Assembly (NCBI GenBank): GCA_025357055.1
Contig: JANXPZ010000217.1
Span: 1 to 35,108, forward strand
Direction: 5' to 3'
Source of the DNA: Candidatus Eiseniibacteriota bacterium
GTDB taxonomy: Bacteria > Eisenbacteria > RBG-16-71-46
Length of the DNA: 35,108 nt
Part shown: one piece after another, positions 23,543 to 31,265 of the stretch
How positions within the stretch are numbered: position 1 is the stretch's first letter
Layout: each line of letters begins with the position of its first letter
Made by a program: the position numbers and the translations under genes
Notes under the pieces: generated by a model
Databases searched by the model: none
Seen by the model: the letters and a program-made list of their open reading frames with translations, nothing else
What the model was told of the DNA's origin: nothing

Positions 23543-25015
23543 GTGAACGCGAGAAGCCGTGGAACCCTGTTGGCCTGTCTGGTGCTCCTGATCTGCGTCC
23601 CGGTCGCCCGCGGCGCGGGGCGGGACGACTTCGAGAAGGCGAGGATCGACAAGGTCATTCGTACGTCGATCGAGTGGGCGATGACCAAGGACACGGTGGC
23701 GTCCTACAACTGCTTCGCCCAGGACTCGAACCTCTTCTTCTTCAATCCGGACACGAGCGCGTCGGAGGGCTTCCGGGAATTCAGGGAGACCACCGAGTCC
23801 TTCTTCATGGATCCCAGGTTCAAGGCCGTGAGCTCGAGGTTCACCGATCTGCGGATCCACCTCTCGAAGTCCGGTGACGTCGCCTGGTACTCGTGCCTGC
23901 TGACCGACCACAACACCTGGGACGGCCGGCCGGCGAACTGGGACGACGTGCGCTGGACGGGCGTGCTCGAGAAGCGCCAGGGCAGATGGGTGATCGTGCA
24001 GATGCACTTCTCGAAGGCGGAAGAGGACGTGAGCGCGGTGGCGCGCGGGGGGGCGAGCTTCGCCGCCTGGAGCGGTCCATATCTCGGGCAGAAGCCCCCG
24101 GGCGGAACGCCGGAGCTGTTCGCGCCCAACCTGGTCTGCACCGGGATGAGCGAGCGGGACGTGGCGATCTCGCCGGACGGTCGGGAGATCTACTTCGGCG
24201 TCATGGTCGGGCGGGTCAACACCATCATGGTCACGCGCCTCGAGAACGGCCGCTGGACCGAGCCCGCGGTTGCCCCGTTCGCTGCCGACCTGCGTTACTT
24301 CCACTTCGAGCCGTGCCTGTCGGCGGACGGGAAGCGGATGCTCTTCCTGACCACGCGGCCCACGGTGGGCGAGGAGCCAAGGCCCGGCTGGGCCAACCAG
24401 AACATCTTCGCCGCCGACCGCGGGGACGACGGCGCCTGGGGCGAGCCGTACGATCTGGGCGCGCCCGTCAACACGGCCGGCGCCGAGTTCTTCCCCTCGC
24501 TCACGCGCGACGGCACGCTCTACTACACGTGCGGGGCACCGCGGAGCAGCCAGACGAAGATCGTGCGCTCACGGGTCGTGGACGGCAGGTACCAGCCACC
24601 CGACACGCTCCCAGCGGCCGTGAACGGCAAGGGAGTCCCGTACAACGCCTTCATCGCACCCGACGAGAGCTACCTGATCGCCTGCGTGGAGGGGAGGACC
24701 GATGGCGCCGAACCGGGAAAGCCCCAGTACTTCGTCTTCTTCCGCGACGCCGACGACCGCTGGAGCGAGGGCGTCTGCCTGGGGAAGGAAGTGAGCCCCG
24801 TCAGCGGCAACGCGGGGTCCGCCTATCTCTCGCCGGACGGCCTATATCTCTTCTTCGGTTCGGCGAAGTCGCGGGAGGTGACCCCGCCATCGCAGGCGCC
24901 CCTGACCCTGCGCGGGCTGCGGGAGGCCAACGGCCGGGCGCAGAACGGGAACCCGGACATCTACTGGGTGGACGCATCGTTCCTCGAGCGGTTGCGGCCG
25001 GCACGGAGGGAATGA
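23543..25015 (+). CDS. Secreted NTF2/SnoaL-like domain fused to a PD40 (TolB-like) propeller
   Basis: 490 aa from GTG 23543, with GGGAGGGG just upstream. A signal peptide (LLACLVLLICVPVARG) is followed by an NTF2/SnoaL (DUF4440-like) domain at about 27-160: IRTSIEWAMTKDTVASYNCFAQDSN-type helix, then FREFRETTESFF, SSRFTDLRIHLSKSGDVAWYSC and a GRWVIVQMHFS end. Residues about 195-480 carry PD40 beta-propeller repeats: ERDVAISPDGREIYFGV, EPCLSADGKRMLFLTT, FFPSLTRDGTLYYTCG, YNAFIAPDESYLIACV and GSAYLSPDGLYLFFGS. Both folds are known; the combination in one periplasmic protein suggests ligand binding or an ester/isomerase-like pocket displayed on a propeller. Reaction unknown. Confidence 0.82.
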   Translation: MNARSRGTLLACLVLLICVPVARGAGRDDFEKARIDKVIRTSIEWAMTKDTVASYNCFAQDSNLFFFNPDTSASEGFREFRETTESFFMDPRFKAVSSRFTDLRIHLSKSGDVAWYSCLLTDHNTWDGRPANWDDVRWTGVLEKRQGRWVIVQMHFSKAEEDVSAVARGGASFAAWSGPYLGQKPPGGTPELFAPNLVCTGMSERDVAISPDGREIYFGVMVGRVNTIMVTRLENGRWTEPAVAPFAADLRYFHFEPCLSADGKRMLFLTTRPTVGEEPRPGWANQNIFAADRGDDGAWGEPYDLGAPVNTAGAEFFPSLTRDGTLYYTCGAPRSSQTKIVRSRVVDGRYQPPDTLPAAVNGKGVPYNAFIAPDESYLIACVEGRTDGAEPGKPQYFVFFRDADDRWSEGVCLGKEVSPVSGNAGSAYLSPDGLYLFFGSAKSREVTPPSQAPLTLRGLREANGRAQNGNPDIYWVDASFLERLRPARRE

Positions 25016-25066
25016 GAGCGCGCGCCGATCCCGGCCCGCGCGTGGCCGCGGCGCCCGCGCCCGTGT

Positions 25067-25096
25067 TTGCCTCTCCCGGCGGGGCTCGACTAGCCT
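25067..25096 (+). promoter_or_regulatory. Candidate promoter of pepT
   Basis: TTGCCT (25067-25072), an 18-nt spacer and TAGCCT (25091-25096), 44 bases before the pepT ATG. Same spacing as the TRAP promoter. Confidence 0.45.
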
Positions 25097-25140
25097 CAGC
25101 TTCGTCCCTCGGAACGATCCGCCCAACCTCGGAGCCTGCC

Positions 25141-26397
25141 ATGTCCCCGAACCCGTCGCTGAAGACCACCGAACTCGAGCGCTTCCTGCGCTACGTCACG
25201 TATGACACCCAGTCCGACGAGAACTCCACGACCTACCCGAGCACGGCGAAGCAGATCGTGCTGCTGGACCGGCTGGTCGAGGAGCTGCAGGCGATCGGGC
25301 TCAAGGACGCCGTACGCGACGAGCACGGCTACGTCTTCGCAACGGTGCCGGCCACGACGAAGAAGGCGAACGTCCCGGTGGTCGGCTTCATCGCGCACGT
25401 GGACACCTCGCCGGAGGCGGACGGCGCGAACGTGAAGCCGGTCATCCACCGCGACTGGCAGGGCGAGGACATCGTGCTGCCCGACGACCCGACGGCGGTG
25501 CTGCGGCTCAGGGACAACCCGATGCTCCTGCGGCAGAAGGGCAACGACATCATCACGGCTTCGGGCAAGACGCTCCTGGGAGCGGACAACAAGGCGGGCG
25601 TGGCGGAGGTCGTGGCGGCGGCCGAGTACCTGATGCAGCACCCGGAGATCGCGCACGGCGCGATCCGCGTCGGCTTCACGCCGGACGAAGAGGTGGGTGG
25701 TGGGACGAAGTACTTCGACGTGAAGAAGTTCGGGGCCTTCTGCGCCTACACCGTGGACGGCGAGGAATTGGGCGAGGTCGAGATGGAGACCTTCTCGGCC
25801 GACTCGATGACCGTCACGTTCGAAGGCTTCAACACGCACCCCGGCTTCGCCAAGGGCAAGATGATCAACTCGATCCGGATCGCCGCGGACTTCGTCTCGC
25901 GGCTGCCCAGGGAGCGGCTCTCGCCCGAGACCACCGACAAGCGCGAGGGCTTCGTCCACCCGTACGTGGTGGACGCCGCGGTCGAGAAGACCTCGGTCAA
26001 GTTCCTGATCCGCGATTTCGCCACCGCGGAGCTGAAGACGAAGGAGGACTTCCTCGAGAAGATCGCGAAGGAGACCGTCGCGGCGTGGCCGGGCGCCTCT
26101 GTCACCTGCAAGGTCGATGAGTCCTACCGCAACATGAAGGAAGTGCTCGACAATTATCCACAGGTGGTCGAGAACGCGCGCGAGGCGGTGCGCCGCTCGG
26201 GCCTGCAACTGCACGAAGCGGCCATCCGCGGCGGCACCGATGGCTCGCGGCTCTCGTTCATGGGCCTGCCGACACCGAACATCTTCGCCGGCGAGCACAA
26301 CTTCCACTCGCGCCTGGAGTGGATCTCGGTCCAGGACATGGCGAAGGCGGTCGAGGTGATCGTCAAGATCGCGCAGGTGTGGGAGGAGCGGGCCTGA
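25141..26397 (+). CDS. pepT: Peptidase T (tripeptide aminopeptidase), M20 family
   Basis: 418 aa, close to E. coli PepT (408). The two-zinc site residues are present: His86 and Asp88 in HVDTSP, Asp149 in LLGADNKAGV, Glu183/Glu184 in TPDEEVGGGT (catalytic base and ligand), Asp206 in YTVDGEELGEVE and the late His in EHNFHSRLEW (about 386). The dimerisation/lid domain holds NTHPGFAKGKMINSIRIA. It removes the N-terminal residue from tripeptides in the cytoplasm. Start ATG 25141 agrees with homologues and lies downstream of a promoter-like pair; longer in-frame extension upstream belongs to the antisense-like shadow of the PD40 gene. Confidence 0.95.
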   Translation: MSPNPSLKTTELERFLRYVTYDTQSDENSTTYPSTAKQIVLLDRLVEELQAIGLKDAVRDEHGYVFATVPATTKKANVPVVGFIAHVDTSPEADGANVKPVIHRDWQGEDIVLPDDPTAVLRLRDNPMLLRQKGNDIITASGKTLLGADNKAGVAEVVAAAEYLMQHPEIAHGAIRVGFTPDEEVGGGTKYFDVKKFGAFCAYTVDGEELGEVEMETFSADSMTVTFEGFNTHPGFAKGKMINSIRIAADFVSRLPRERLSPETTDKREGFVHPYVVDAAVEKTSVKFLIRDFATAELKTKEDFLEKIAKETVAAWPGASVTCKVDESYRNMKEVLDNYPQVVENAREAVRRSGLQLHEAAIRGGTDGSRLSFMGLPTPNIFAGEHNFHSRLEWISVQDMAKAVEVIVKIAQVWEERA

Positions 26398-26440
26398 TCC
26401 ATCGAATCCCGCCGCCTCCGCGTCCGGCGGCTCTGCGGTG

Positions 26441-26514
26441 AGCATCGCCTCCGACCTGCGCACGGGCGATGCTGGTGGTCAGCGACGAACCAGAGCCTCC
26501 GGGCCCTGGTTCGT
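26441..26514 (+). terminator. Two tandem hairpins downstream of pepT
   Basis: AGCATCGCC (26441-26449) pairs with GGCGATGCT (26465-26473), and ACGAACCAG (26485-26493) pairs with CTGGTTCGT (26506-26514), both nine bases and perfect. They stand 43 and 87 bases past the pepT stop. A smaller CCGCCG/CGGCGG pair precedes them. They probably end the pepT transcript; U-tracts are lacking. Confidence 0.5.
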
Positions 26515-26629
26515 TCCGTCGGGGTCGCTCCGGCCCGGATTCCAGTTCCGCAAACCGCCGCTCGCCGACCCGGCCCCATGCTAGGTTCGCGGCCTGACCC
26601 CACGAAAGTCGTTCACACCGGGAGGGCGC

Positions 26630-27445
26630 ATGGCCACCGAGAAGGAATACGTCCTCGGCACGCACGATGCCGAGTTGGAGCGCCTGGGACTGCAGCACGA
26701 CGTCTGGCGCCCGCGCGCCAGCCACACCTGGCGGCGCGCAGGCTTCTCCGTCGGCCAGACGCTGCTGGACGTGGGCTGCGGCCCGGGCTACGCGGCGCTC
26801 GACCTTGCCGGGATCGTCGGACCGTCGGGCCGGGTGGTGGCGATCGACCGCTCGCGCCGGTTCCTCGACGCACTCGAGAGCCTCGCGCGCGCGCGTGGCC
26901 TGGCGCAGATCGAGGCGCACGAACTCGATCTCGACGTGGATCCGCTGCCCGAGGTGCGCGCGGATGGGGCCTGGTCGCGCTGGGTGTACGCGTTCGTGAC
27001 CCGGCCGCAGGCGCTGCTCGGGAACGTTGCGGCCACGCTGCGCGCGGGCGGGACCATGGCGTGCCACGAATACGTCGACTACCGCGCGTGGCGGCTGTCG
27101 CCGCGCAGCGCGGCGTTCGAGGAGTTCGTGGCCGAAGTGATGGCTTCGTGGCGCGCGAACGGCGGAGAGCCGGACATCGCGCTCGACCTGCCGCGCTGGC
27201 TCGAGTCGCTCGGATTCGAGGTGCAGGTGACGCGCGCGATCAGCGAGGTCGCGCGGCCCGGCGACTTCGTGTGGCAGTGGCCGAAGGCGTTCGTCGCCAC
27301 CGGACTGCAGCGCCTGGTGGACCTCGGCCGGGTGGACGCCGCCCGCGCCCGCGCCATGCAGCAGGCGTTCGATGACGTCGAGCGCACGCCCGGCGCGTTC
27401 ATGCTCACGCCGACCGTGTTGGAGATCGTCGCGCGCAAGCGGTGA
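26630..27445 (+). CDS. Class I SAM-dependent methyltransferase, 271 aa
   Basis: Start ATG 26630 follows GGGAGG by four bases. Motif I is TLLDVGCGPGYAALDLA (about residues 43-59), then GRVVAIDRSRRFLDALE (acidic Asp for the ribose), a motif II region WSRWVYAFVTRPQALLGNV and motif III LRAGGTMACHEYVDY. The C-terminal 120 residues (LPRWLESLGFEVQVTRAISEVARPGDFVWQWPKAFV) are typical of UbiE/ArsM-like small-molecule methyltransferases. Substrate unknown. A -10-like TAGGTT lies at 26582-26587 without a clear -35. It stands alone between terminator-like hairpins, so it is probably monocistronic. Confidence 0.85.
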   Translation: MATEKEYVLGTHDAELERLGLQHDVWRPRASHTWRRAGFSVGQTLLDVGCGPGYAALDLAGIVGPSGRVVAIDRSRRFLDALESLARARGLAQIEAHELDLDVDPLPEVRADGAWSRWVYAFVTRPQALLGNVAATLRAGGTMACHEYVDYRAWRLSPRSAAFEEFVAEVMASWRANGGEPDIALDLPRWLESLGFEVQVTRAISEVARPGDFVWQWPKAFVATGLQRLVDLGRVDAARARAMQQAFDDVERTPGAFMLTPTVLEIVARKR

Positions 27446-27455
27446 GGAGGTCCGG

Positions 27456-27471
27456 CCCCGGGTCACCGGGG
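27456..27471 (+). terminator. Hairpin after the methyltransferase gene
   Basis: CCCCGG (27456-27461) and CCGGGG (27466-27471) with a four-base loop, eleven bases past the stop. Candidate terminator without U-tract. Confidence 0.35.
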
Positions 27472-27536
27472 CGGCCGGCTGGCACCCACGACCCGCTCTC
27501 GCGTACCTTCGCCCTCCCCAACGGAGGCGGAGGTCC

Positions 27537-27677
27537 ATGATGCGCACGCTCCCCGAGTCCAGGCTTCATCGCGTGACGGTCACGCAGAGCGAACTCCACC
27601 ACCAGGGCTCCCGGGTGGTGGAGAGGAACCAGATTCCCGGGGCAAAGTCCGCGTCCGCGGGCCTGTCGCGCGCTTGA
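27537..27677 (+). pseudogene. panD: Truncated aspartate 1-decarboxylase (panD) remnant, 46 codons
   Basis: A strong ribosome site (GGAGGCGGAGG, 27523-27533) precedes ATG 27537. The first 25 codons match the start of PanD (E. coli [25 protein letters not shown]) position for position: RT at 3-4, LHRV at 10-13, VT at 15-16, LH at 20-21 and Gly24-Ser25, the bond that PanD cleaves to make its pyruvoyl group. Homology stops right after Ser25 and the frame ends at 27677 with unrelated residues. The catalytic alpha chain (about 100 residues) is absent from all frames before the next gene at 27739. So this cannot make beta-alanine. It is either a decayed gene or a short peptide/leader derived from one. 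Confidence 0.7.
27594..27623 (+). promoter_or_regulatory. 30-nt hairpin at the end of panD homology
   Basis: CTCCACCACC (27594-27603) pairs perfectly with GGTGGTGGAG (27614-27623), with a further GGG/CCC inside (27605-27607 and 27610-27612) and one A/G mismatch. It contains the Gly24-Ser25 codons (27606-27611), exactly where similarity to panD ends. Confidence 0.55.
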
Positions 27678-27738
27678 GTCCGAGACCCATCACGCGGGGC
27701 GCCCGTCGCCGCGCCCGTCCCACGCCCCGGAGCAGCCC

Positions 27739-28635
27739 GTGAGATTCGCCGGCGAGTTCGCCGCGCTCGGCACGGCCGTGTGCTGGGCGGCCGGCTCCAA
27801 CTTCTTCGCCGCCGCCGGCCAGCGCATGGGCTCGGTGGTGCTCAACCGGTTGCGCATCAGCGTGGCTGCCGTGCTGCTCTGCACGGCGCTGCTCGTCCTG
27901 CGCGGCTCCCCCTGGCCGGTGTGGGCGACCTCGTGGCAGGTCGTGCTGCTCGCATTGAGCGGGCTCGTGGGCTTCGTCTTCGGCGACACCTACTATTTCC
28001 GCTCGCTGGTCATCCTCGGCCCGGGCCGCGCCGCGCTCGTGACCTCGACGGCGCCCGTCTTCACCGTGTTCCTCGCCTGGCCGCTGCTGGGCGAGCGGCC
28101 GGGGCCGCTCGTGCTGCTCGGCATGGCGCTCACGCTGGGCGGCATCGGCTGGGTGATCTGGGAACGCGAGCACCCGGCGCAGGAGCACGTCGAGGGCTCG
28201 ATCTTCGTCGGCGTGGTGGCGGGCGTGCTGGCTGCGCTGGGGCAGGCGGGCGGCTACGTCCTTTCGAAGGCGGCCCTGCGCACGGGTCTCGATCCGCTCT
28301 CGGCGACCGTGATCCGCATCGTGGCGGCCGCCGCCGGCATCTGGCTGTTGGCGGCGGCGCAGCGCGACGTGCGCCGCACGCTCGGCGCCCTGCGCGACCG
28401 CCGGGGCTCGGCCTTCATGGTGGGCGGCGCCTTCTTCGGGCCGTTCATGGGCGTGACCCTGTCGCTGACCGCGCTCAAGTACATCGAGGCCGGCGTGGCC
28501 GCCTCCATCACCGCCATCTACCCGGTGCTCACCCTGCTGCTCTCGTCCCGCTTCCACGGGGAGCGCCTGACCCTGCGCACCCTGGCCGGGGCGCTGGTGG
28601 CGGTGGCGGGGGTGGTGGTGCTCTTCCTGCGCTGA
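27739..28635 (+). CDS. EamA-family (DMT superfamily) transporter
   Basis: 298 aa from GTG 27739. Ten membrane segments in two five-helix EamA repeats are visible: first FAALGTAVCWAAGSNFFAAAGQRMG through GMALTLGGIGWVIW, second SIFVGVVAGVLAALGQAGGYVLSKAAL through LAGALVAVAGVVVLFL. Repeat hallmarks are SLVILGPGRAALVTSTAPVFTVFLAWPLLGER in the first half and LKYIEAGVAASITAIYPVLTLLLSSRFHGERLT in the second. These transporters export or exchange amino acids, nucleobases and other metabolites; the substrate is not predictable. It lies 61 bases after the panD remnant. Confidence 0.9.
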   Translation: MRFAGEFAALGTAVCWAAGSNFFAAAGQRMGSVVLNRLRISVAAVLLCTALLVLRGSPWPVWATSWQVVLLALSGLVGFVFGDTYYFRSLVILGPGRAALVTSTAPVFTVFLAWPLLGERPGPLVLLGMALTLGGIGWVIWEREHPAQEHVEGSIFVGVVAGVLAALGQAGGYVLSKAALRTGLDPLSATVIRIVAAAAGIWLLAAAQRDVRRTLGALRDRRGSAFMVGGAFFGPFMGVTLSLTALKYIEAGVAASITAIYPVLTLLLSSRFHGERLTLRTLAGALVAVAGVVVLFLR

Positions 28636-28643
28636 TCCCGGGG

Positions 28644-28658
28644 CCCCGGCCGCCGGGG
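28644..28658 (+). terminator. Hairpin after the EamA gene
   Basis: CCCCGG (28644-28649) and CCGGGG (28653-28658) with a three-base loop, nine bases past the stop, followed by GACTCCTTCT. Candidate terminator. The following 28660-28905 leader has no gene; it holds an unusually AT-rich patch near 28829-28849 (GGAAATGTTATCC) that may be part of a promoter. Confidence 0.4.
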
Positions 28659-28905
28659 GACTCCTTCTACAACCGGTCGGAGCCGCCCGCCGATCCTGTG
28701 GCCGCGCGCTTCTTCACAGGCCCCTCACAGCCGTTTCCGCGGCTTCGCGTACACTCATCCCGTGGTTTCGCCCGTCCGCGGGGTCCCACCGGGGGGTCCG
28801 AAAGTCCCCTTGTCGTTGCGGCCGCGGCGTGGAAATGTTATCCGGTTCTGTTCCGCCCTCCCGGTCCCTTCTGGGCGGGCGATCCGTTTCAGACTGGAGC
28901 CTTCG

Positions 28906-29655
28906 ATGAGCCCCCCTGTCTACGACTGGGATGCCGACGAGTACCTCACCTCCGAGGAGGAGCGCATGATCGACGAACTCGAGGCCATGCTGCGCCCACC
29001 GGCGCTGCCCATGGCCCCCTATCCCCCGAAATCCGTCCTGCTGGCGAGCGGCGAGACCATGGTGGTGCGCCAGGCCCTGGTGGAGGAAGTGGACCTGATG
29101 CTCAAGGTCATCCAGCCGCTCTCCTGGGTGACCCGCGACTTCTACGACATCGTCTCGGCCCGCCTGTTCGCCGAGCTGCTCGGCTGGAAGACGCACCGTG
29201 TGCGCGACGAGTACTGCCTGGTCGGCGTGATCGACGGCGTGCTGGCCGGCATCGTGAACGGCCGCCTCTTCGACGAGAAGCACGGCGTTTCGTTCCACAC
29301 GCTGACCCTCAAGCGCGGCCTGCGCGTGGGCTCGCACCTGTTCGCCTCGAAGATGGAGCACCACATCGAGTACCTGGGCCAGGACGAGGTCTGGATCGTG
29401 GCCGAGAGCCCGATCGGCCACCGGCGCTGGATGATCGAGTATCCGCTCGAGAAGAAGTTCGAGGTGCAGCACGAGCTGGGCGGCGCGCCCGCCTGGGTGC
29501 TGACCCGCGACACCTATTTCAAGGCCAAGTCGCGGCTGGTCACGGGCACGCGCCCGGTCTCCGACGAGCTGCTGGCGAAGTCCTACCCGCTGCGCGAGCC
29601 GGACCTGCGCGTCATGCTGACGCAGATCGAGCACACGCTGGAGGCCCGCGTATGA
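28906..29655 (+). CDS. GNAT-like acyltransferase, first gene of the thiolase-like cluster
   Basis: 249 aa from ATG 28906 with GGAG seven bases upstream. Residues 1-48 are acidic and disordered-looking. From VVRQALVEEVDLMLKVI (53-69) the order of elements resembles a GNAT N-acyltransferase: CLVGVIDGVLAGIVNG (beta-4 like), HTLTLKRGLRVGSHLFASKMEHH (131-153, the acetyl-CoA pyrophosphate region, R/Q-x-x-G-x-G/A type) and EVWIVAESPIGHRRWMIEY (161-179). The motif is divergent, so this is a fold-level call. Its ATGA overlaps the thiolase-like gene, so it is made with it and may acylate a substrate or carrier in the same pathway. No close named homologue comes to mind. Confidence 0.65.
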   Translation: MSPPVYDWDADEYLTSEEERMIDELEAMLRPPALPMAPYPPKSVLLASGETMVVRQALVEEVDLMLKVIQPLSWVTRDFYDIVSARLFAELLGWKTHRVRDEYCLVGVIDGVLAGIVNGRLFDEKHGVSFHTLTLKRGLRVGSHLFASKMEHHIEYLGQDEVWIVAESPIGHRRWMIEYPLEKKFEVQHELGGAPAWVLTRDTYFKAKSRLVTGTRPVSDELLAKSYPLREPDLRVMLTQIEHTLEARV

Positions 29656-30839
29656 GGGACGTGGCCATCGTCGGCGTGGGCTCGACGCAGTTCGGTCGGG
29701 CGCAGTGGAGCCTGCTCAAGATGATGTGCGAGGCGTCGAACGACGCCATCGTGGACGCCGGCATCGGCGAGCGGAAGATCGACGCGGTCTACGTCGCCAA
29801 CATGGGCGCGTCGCGCAACAACCGCATGGCCGGCCTGTCCAGCGGGCTCGTGGACCGGATGAACCTGTACCCGCACACGGTCTCCGAGACCATCGAGAAC
29901 GGTCCGGCCTCGGGGGCCTCGGCCATCAAGCACGGCGTGCACTCCGTGGCCTCCGGATACTGCGACCTGGTGCTGGTGTGCGGCGGCGAGCGCATGCAGG
30001 AGGTCAACAACTTCGAGGCGACCGAGTTCGTCTCCTACCTCTCGCATCGCTACGCCGAGTATCCCTACGGCGTGACGCTGCCCTCGCTGGCGGGCATGTT
30101 TACGCGCCTGTACATGGAACGCTACGGGGTCGAGGCCCGGCACCTGGCGATGGTGGCGATCAAGAACCACCTCAACGGCGCGAAGAACAAGAAGGCGCAC
30201 CTGCGCATCCCGATCACGATGGAGGGCATCCTGACCGGGCCGGACGCGCTCAACAACAATCCGTGGATCGCCGAGCCGCTGCGTTTCTTCGACTGCTGCC
30301 CGGTCAGCGACGGCTCCTCGGCGGTGCTGCTGGCGCCGGCCGAGATGGTGAAGGAGTTCAAGAAGACGCCGGTGCTGATCGCCGGCATGGGCCAGGCGAC
30401 CGACTCGCAGGCGGTGCAGGACCGGCCCGACCCGACCGAGCTGACCGCGGTGCGGATGGCGGCGGAACGGGCGTTCGCCATGGCGAAGCTGACGCCGAAG
30501 GACATCGACGTGGCCGAACTGCACGACGCCTTCACCATCCTCGAGATCGTCGAGAGCGAGGAGTGCGGGTTCTTCAAGAAGGGCGAGGGCCACAAGGCGC
30601 TCGAGCGGGGCGAGACGCAGATCGGCGGGAAGCTGCCCATCAACCCGTCGGGAGGGCTCAAGTCCCGCGGGCATCCCGTGGGCAACACCGGCGTGTCGCA
30701 GATCGTGGAGCTGGTGCTGCAGCTGCGCGGCGAGGCGGGCGACTACCAGGTGCCGAAGCAGCCGAAGCACGGTTTCGCCGTGAACTTCGGCGGTTTCGGC
30801 AACAACGTCGTCGCCACCGTGCTCAAGCGGGGGGTGTGA
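29652..30839 (+). CDS. Thiolase-fold protein lacking the nucleophilic cysteine (SCP2/Ltp2-like)
   Basis: 395 aa from ATG 29652. The thiolase fold is clear: MRDVAIVGVGSTQFG, a nucleophile-loop region IENGPASGASA (81-91), AELHDAFTILE with His291, SGGLKSRGHPVGNTG with His341 and the ending VNFGGFGNNVVATVL. In ordinary thiolases the loop reads VENACASG, with Cys as acyl acceptor; here Pro85 takes that place. The second Cys of thiolases (CxGG) is Asn378-Phe-Gly-Gly. So Cys-dependent Claisen condensation or thiolysis is not expected. Thiolase-like aldolases such as Ltp2 also lack the cysteine and work with DUF35 partners, and a DUF35 gene follows one base later. A retro-aldol or similar acyl-CoA lyase is therefore a reasonable, unproven guess. 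Confidence 0.85.
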   Translation: MRDVAIVGVGSTQFGRAQWSLLKMMCEASNDAIVDAGIGERKIDAVYVANMGASRNNRMAGLSSGLVDRMNLYPHTVSETIENGPASGASAIKHGVHSVASGYCDLVLVCGGERMQEVNNFEATEFVSYLSHRYAEYPYGVTLPSLAGMFTRLYMERYGVEARHLAMVAIKNHLNGAKNKKAHLRIPITMEGILTGPDALNNNPWIAEPLRFFDCCPVSDGSSAVLLAPAEMVKEFKKTPVLIAGMGQATDSQAVQDRPDPTELTAVRMAAERAFAMAKLTPKDIDVAELHDAFTILEIVESEECGFFKKGEGHKALERGETQIGGKLPINPSGGLKSRGHPVGNTGVSQIVELVLQLRGEAGDYQVPKQPKHGFAVNFGGFGNNVVATVLKRGV

Positions 30840-30840
30840 C

Positions 30841-31179
30841 ATGGCCATGAACGTCGAAGTCGCCAAGTGCACGAAGTGCGGCAAGCTCTCGTATCCGACG
30901 CACTTCTACTGTCCCTCGTGCCACGGTACGAAGTTCGAGCCGGTCCCGGTCGGGGGTGAGGGCAGGTTGCTGACCTGGACGCGGGTCTACGCGCTGCCGC
31001 TGGACTACGCCCAGCTCTACGTCACGCTCGGCATCGTCGAGCTGGACATGGGGGTGCGGGCGACCGGCCGGCTGGAGATCGCCGAGCCGAAGACCGGCGC
31101 GCGGGTGCGGACCCACATCGGCAAGGTGCGCGAGATCAACGGCAAGGACATCACCGGGCTGGTCTTCACAGCCGTCTAG
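30841..31179 (+). CDS. Zn-ribbon/OB-fold protein (DUF35), partner of the thiolase-like protein
   Basis: 112 aa. A rubredoxin-like zinc ribbon uses Cys10, Cys13, Cys24 and Cys27 (CTKC and CPSC), followed by an OB-fold (residues about 35-112: GEGRLLTWTRVYALP, YVTLGIVELDMGVRATGRLE, VRTHIGKVREI). DUF35 proteins bind thiolases or thiolase-like aldolases and shape their acyl-CoA channel, as in archaeal thiolase/HMG-CoA synthase complexes and ChsH2-Ltp2. It starts one base after the thiolase stop. An alternative start is ATG 30847. Confidence 0.9.
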   Translation: MAMNVEVAKCTKCGKLSYPTHFYCPSCHGTKFEPVPVGGEGRLLTWTRVYALPLDYAQLYVTLGIVELDMGVRATGRLEIAEPKTGARVRTHIGKVREINGKDITGLVFTAV

Positions 31180-31265
31180 TCCGGACGTTCCCGGTGCCCC
31201 GCGGCGCGCTCGCGACCGCGGGAGCACCGGCGTTCCGGGCGTCGGATCGCAGGGGAGAAGAGACG

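Noticed and set aside
26154-26162. Perfect DnaA-box-like TTATCCACA inside pepT, and a related TATCCACA near 6953
   Set aside because: Single sites within coding regions, with no cluster of boxes, AT-rich unwinding element or dnaA/dnaN genes nearby; not an origin.
27480-27509. TGGCAC upstream of the panD remnant as a possible sigma-54 promoter
   Set aside because: The -12 element (TTGC at the right spacing) is missing. TACCTT at 27504-27509 could be a -10 but lacks a -35.
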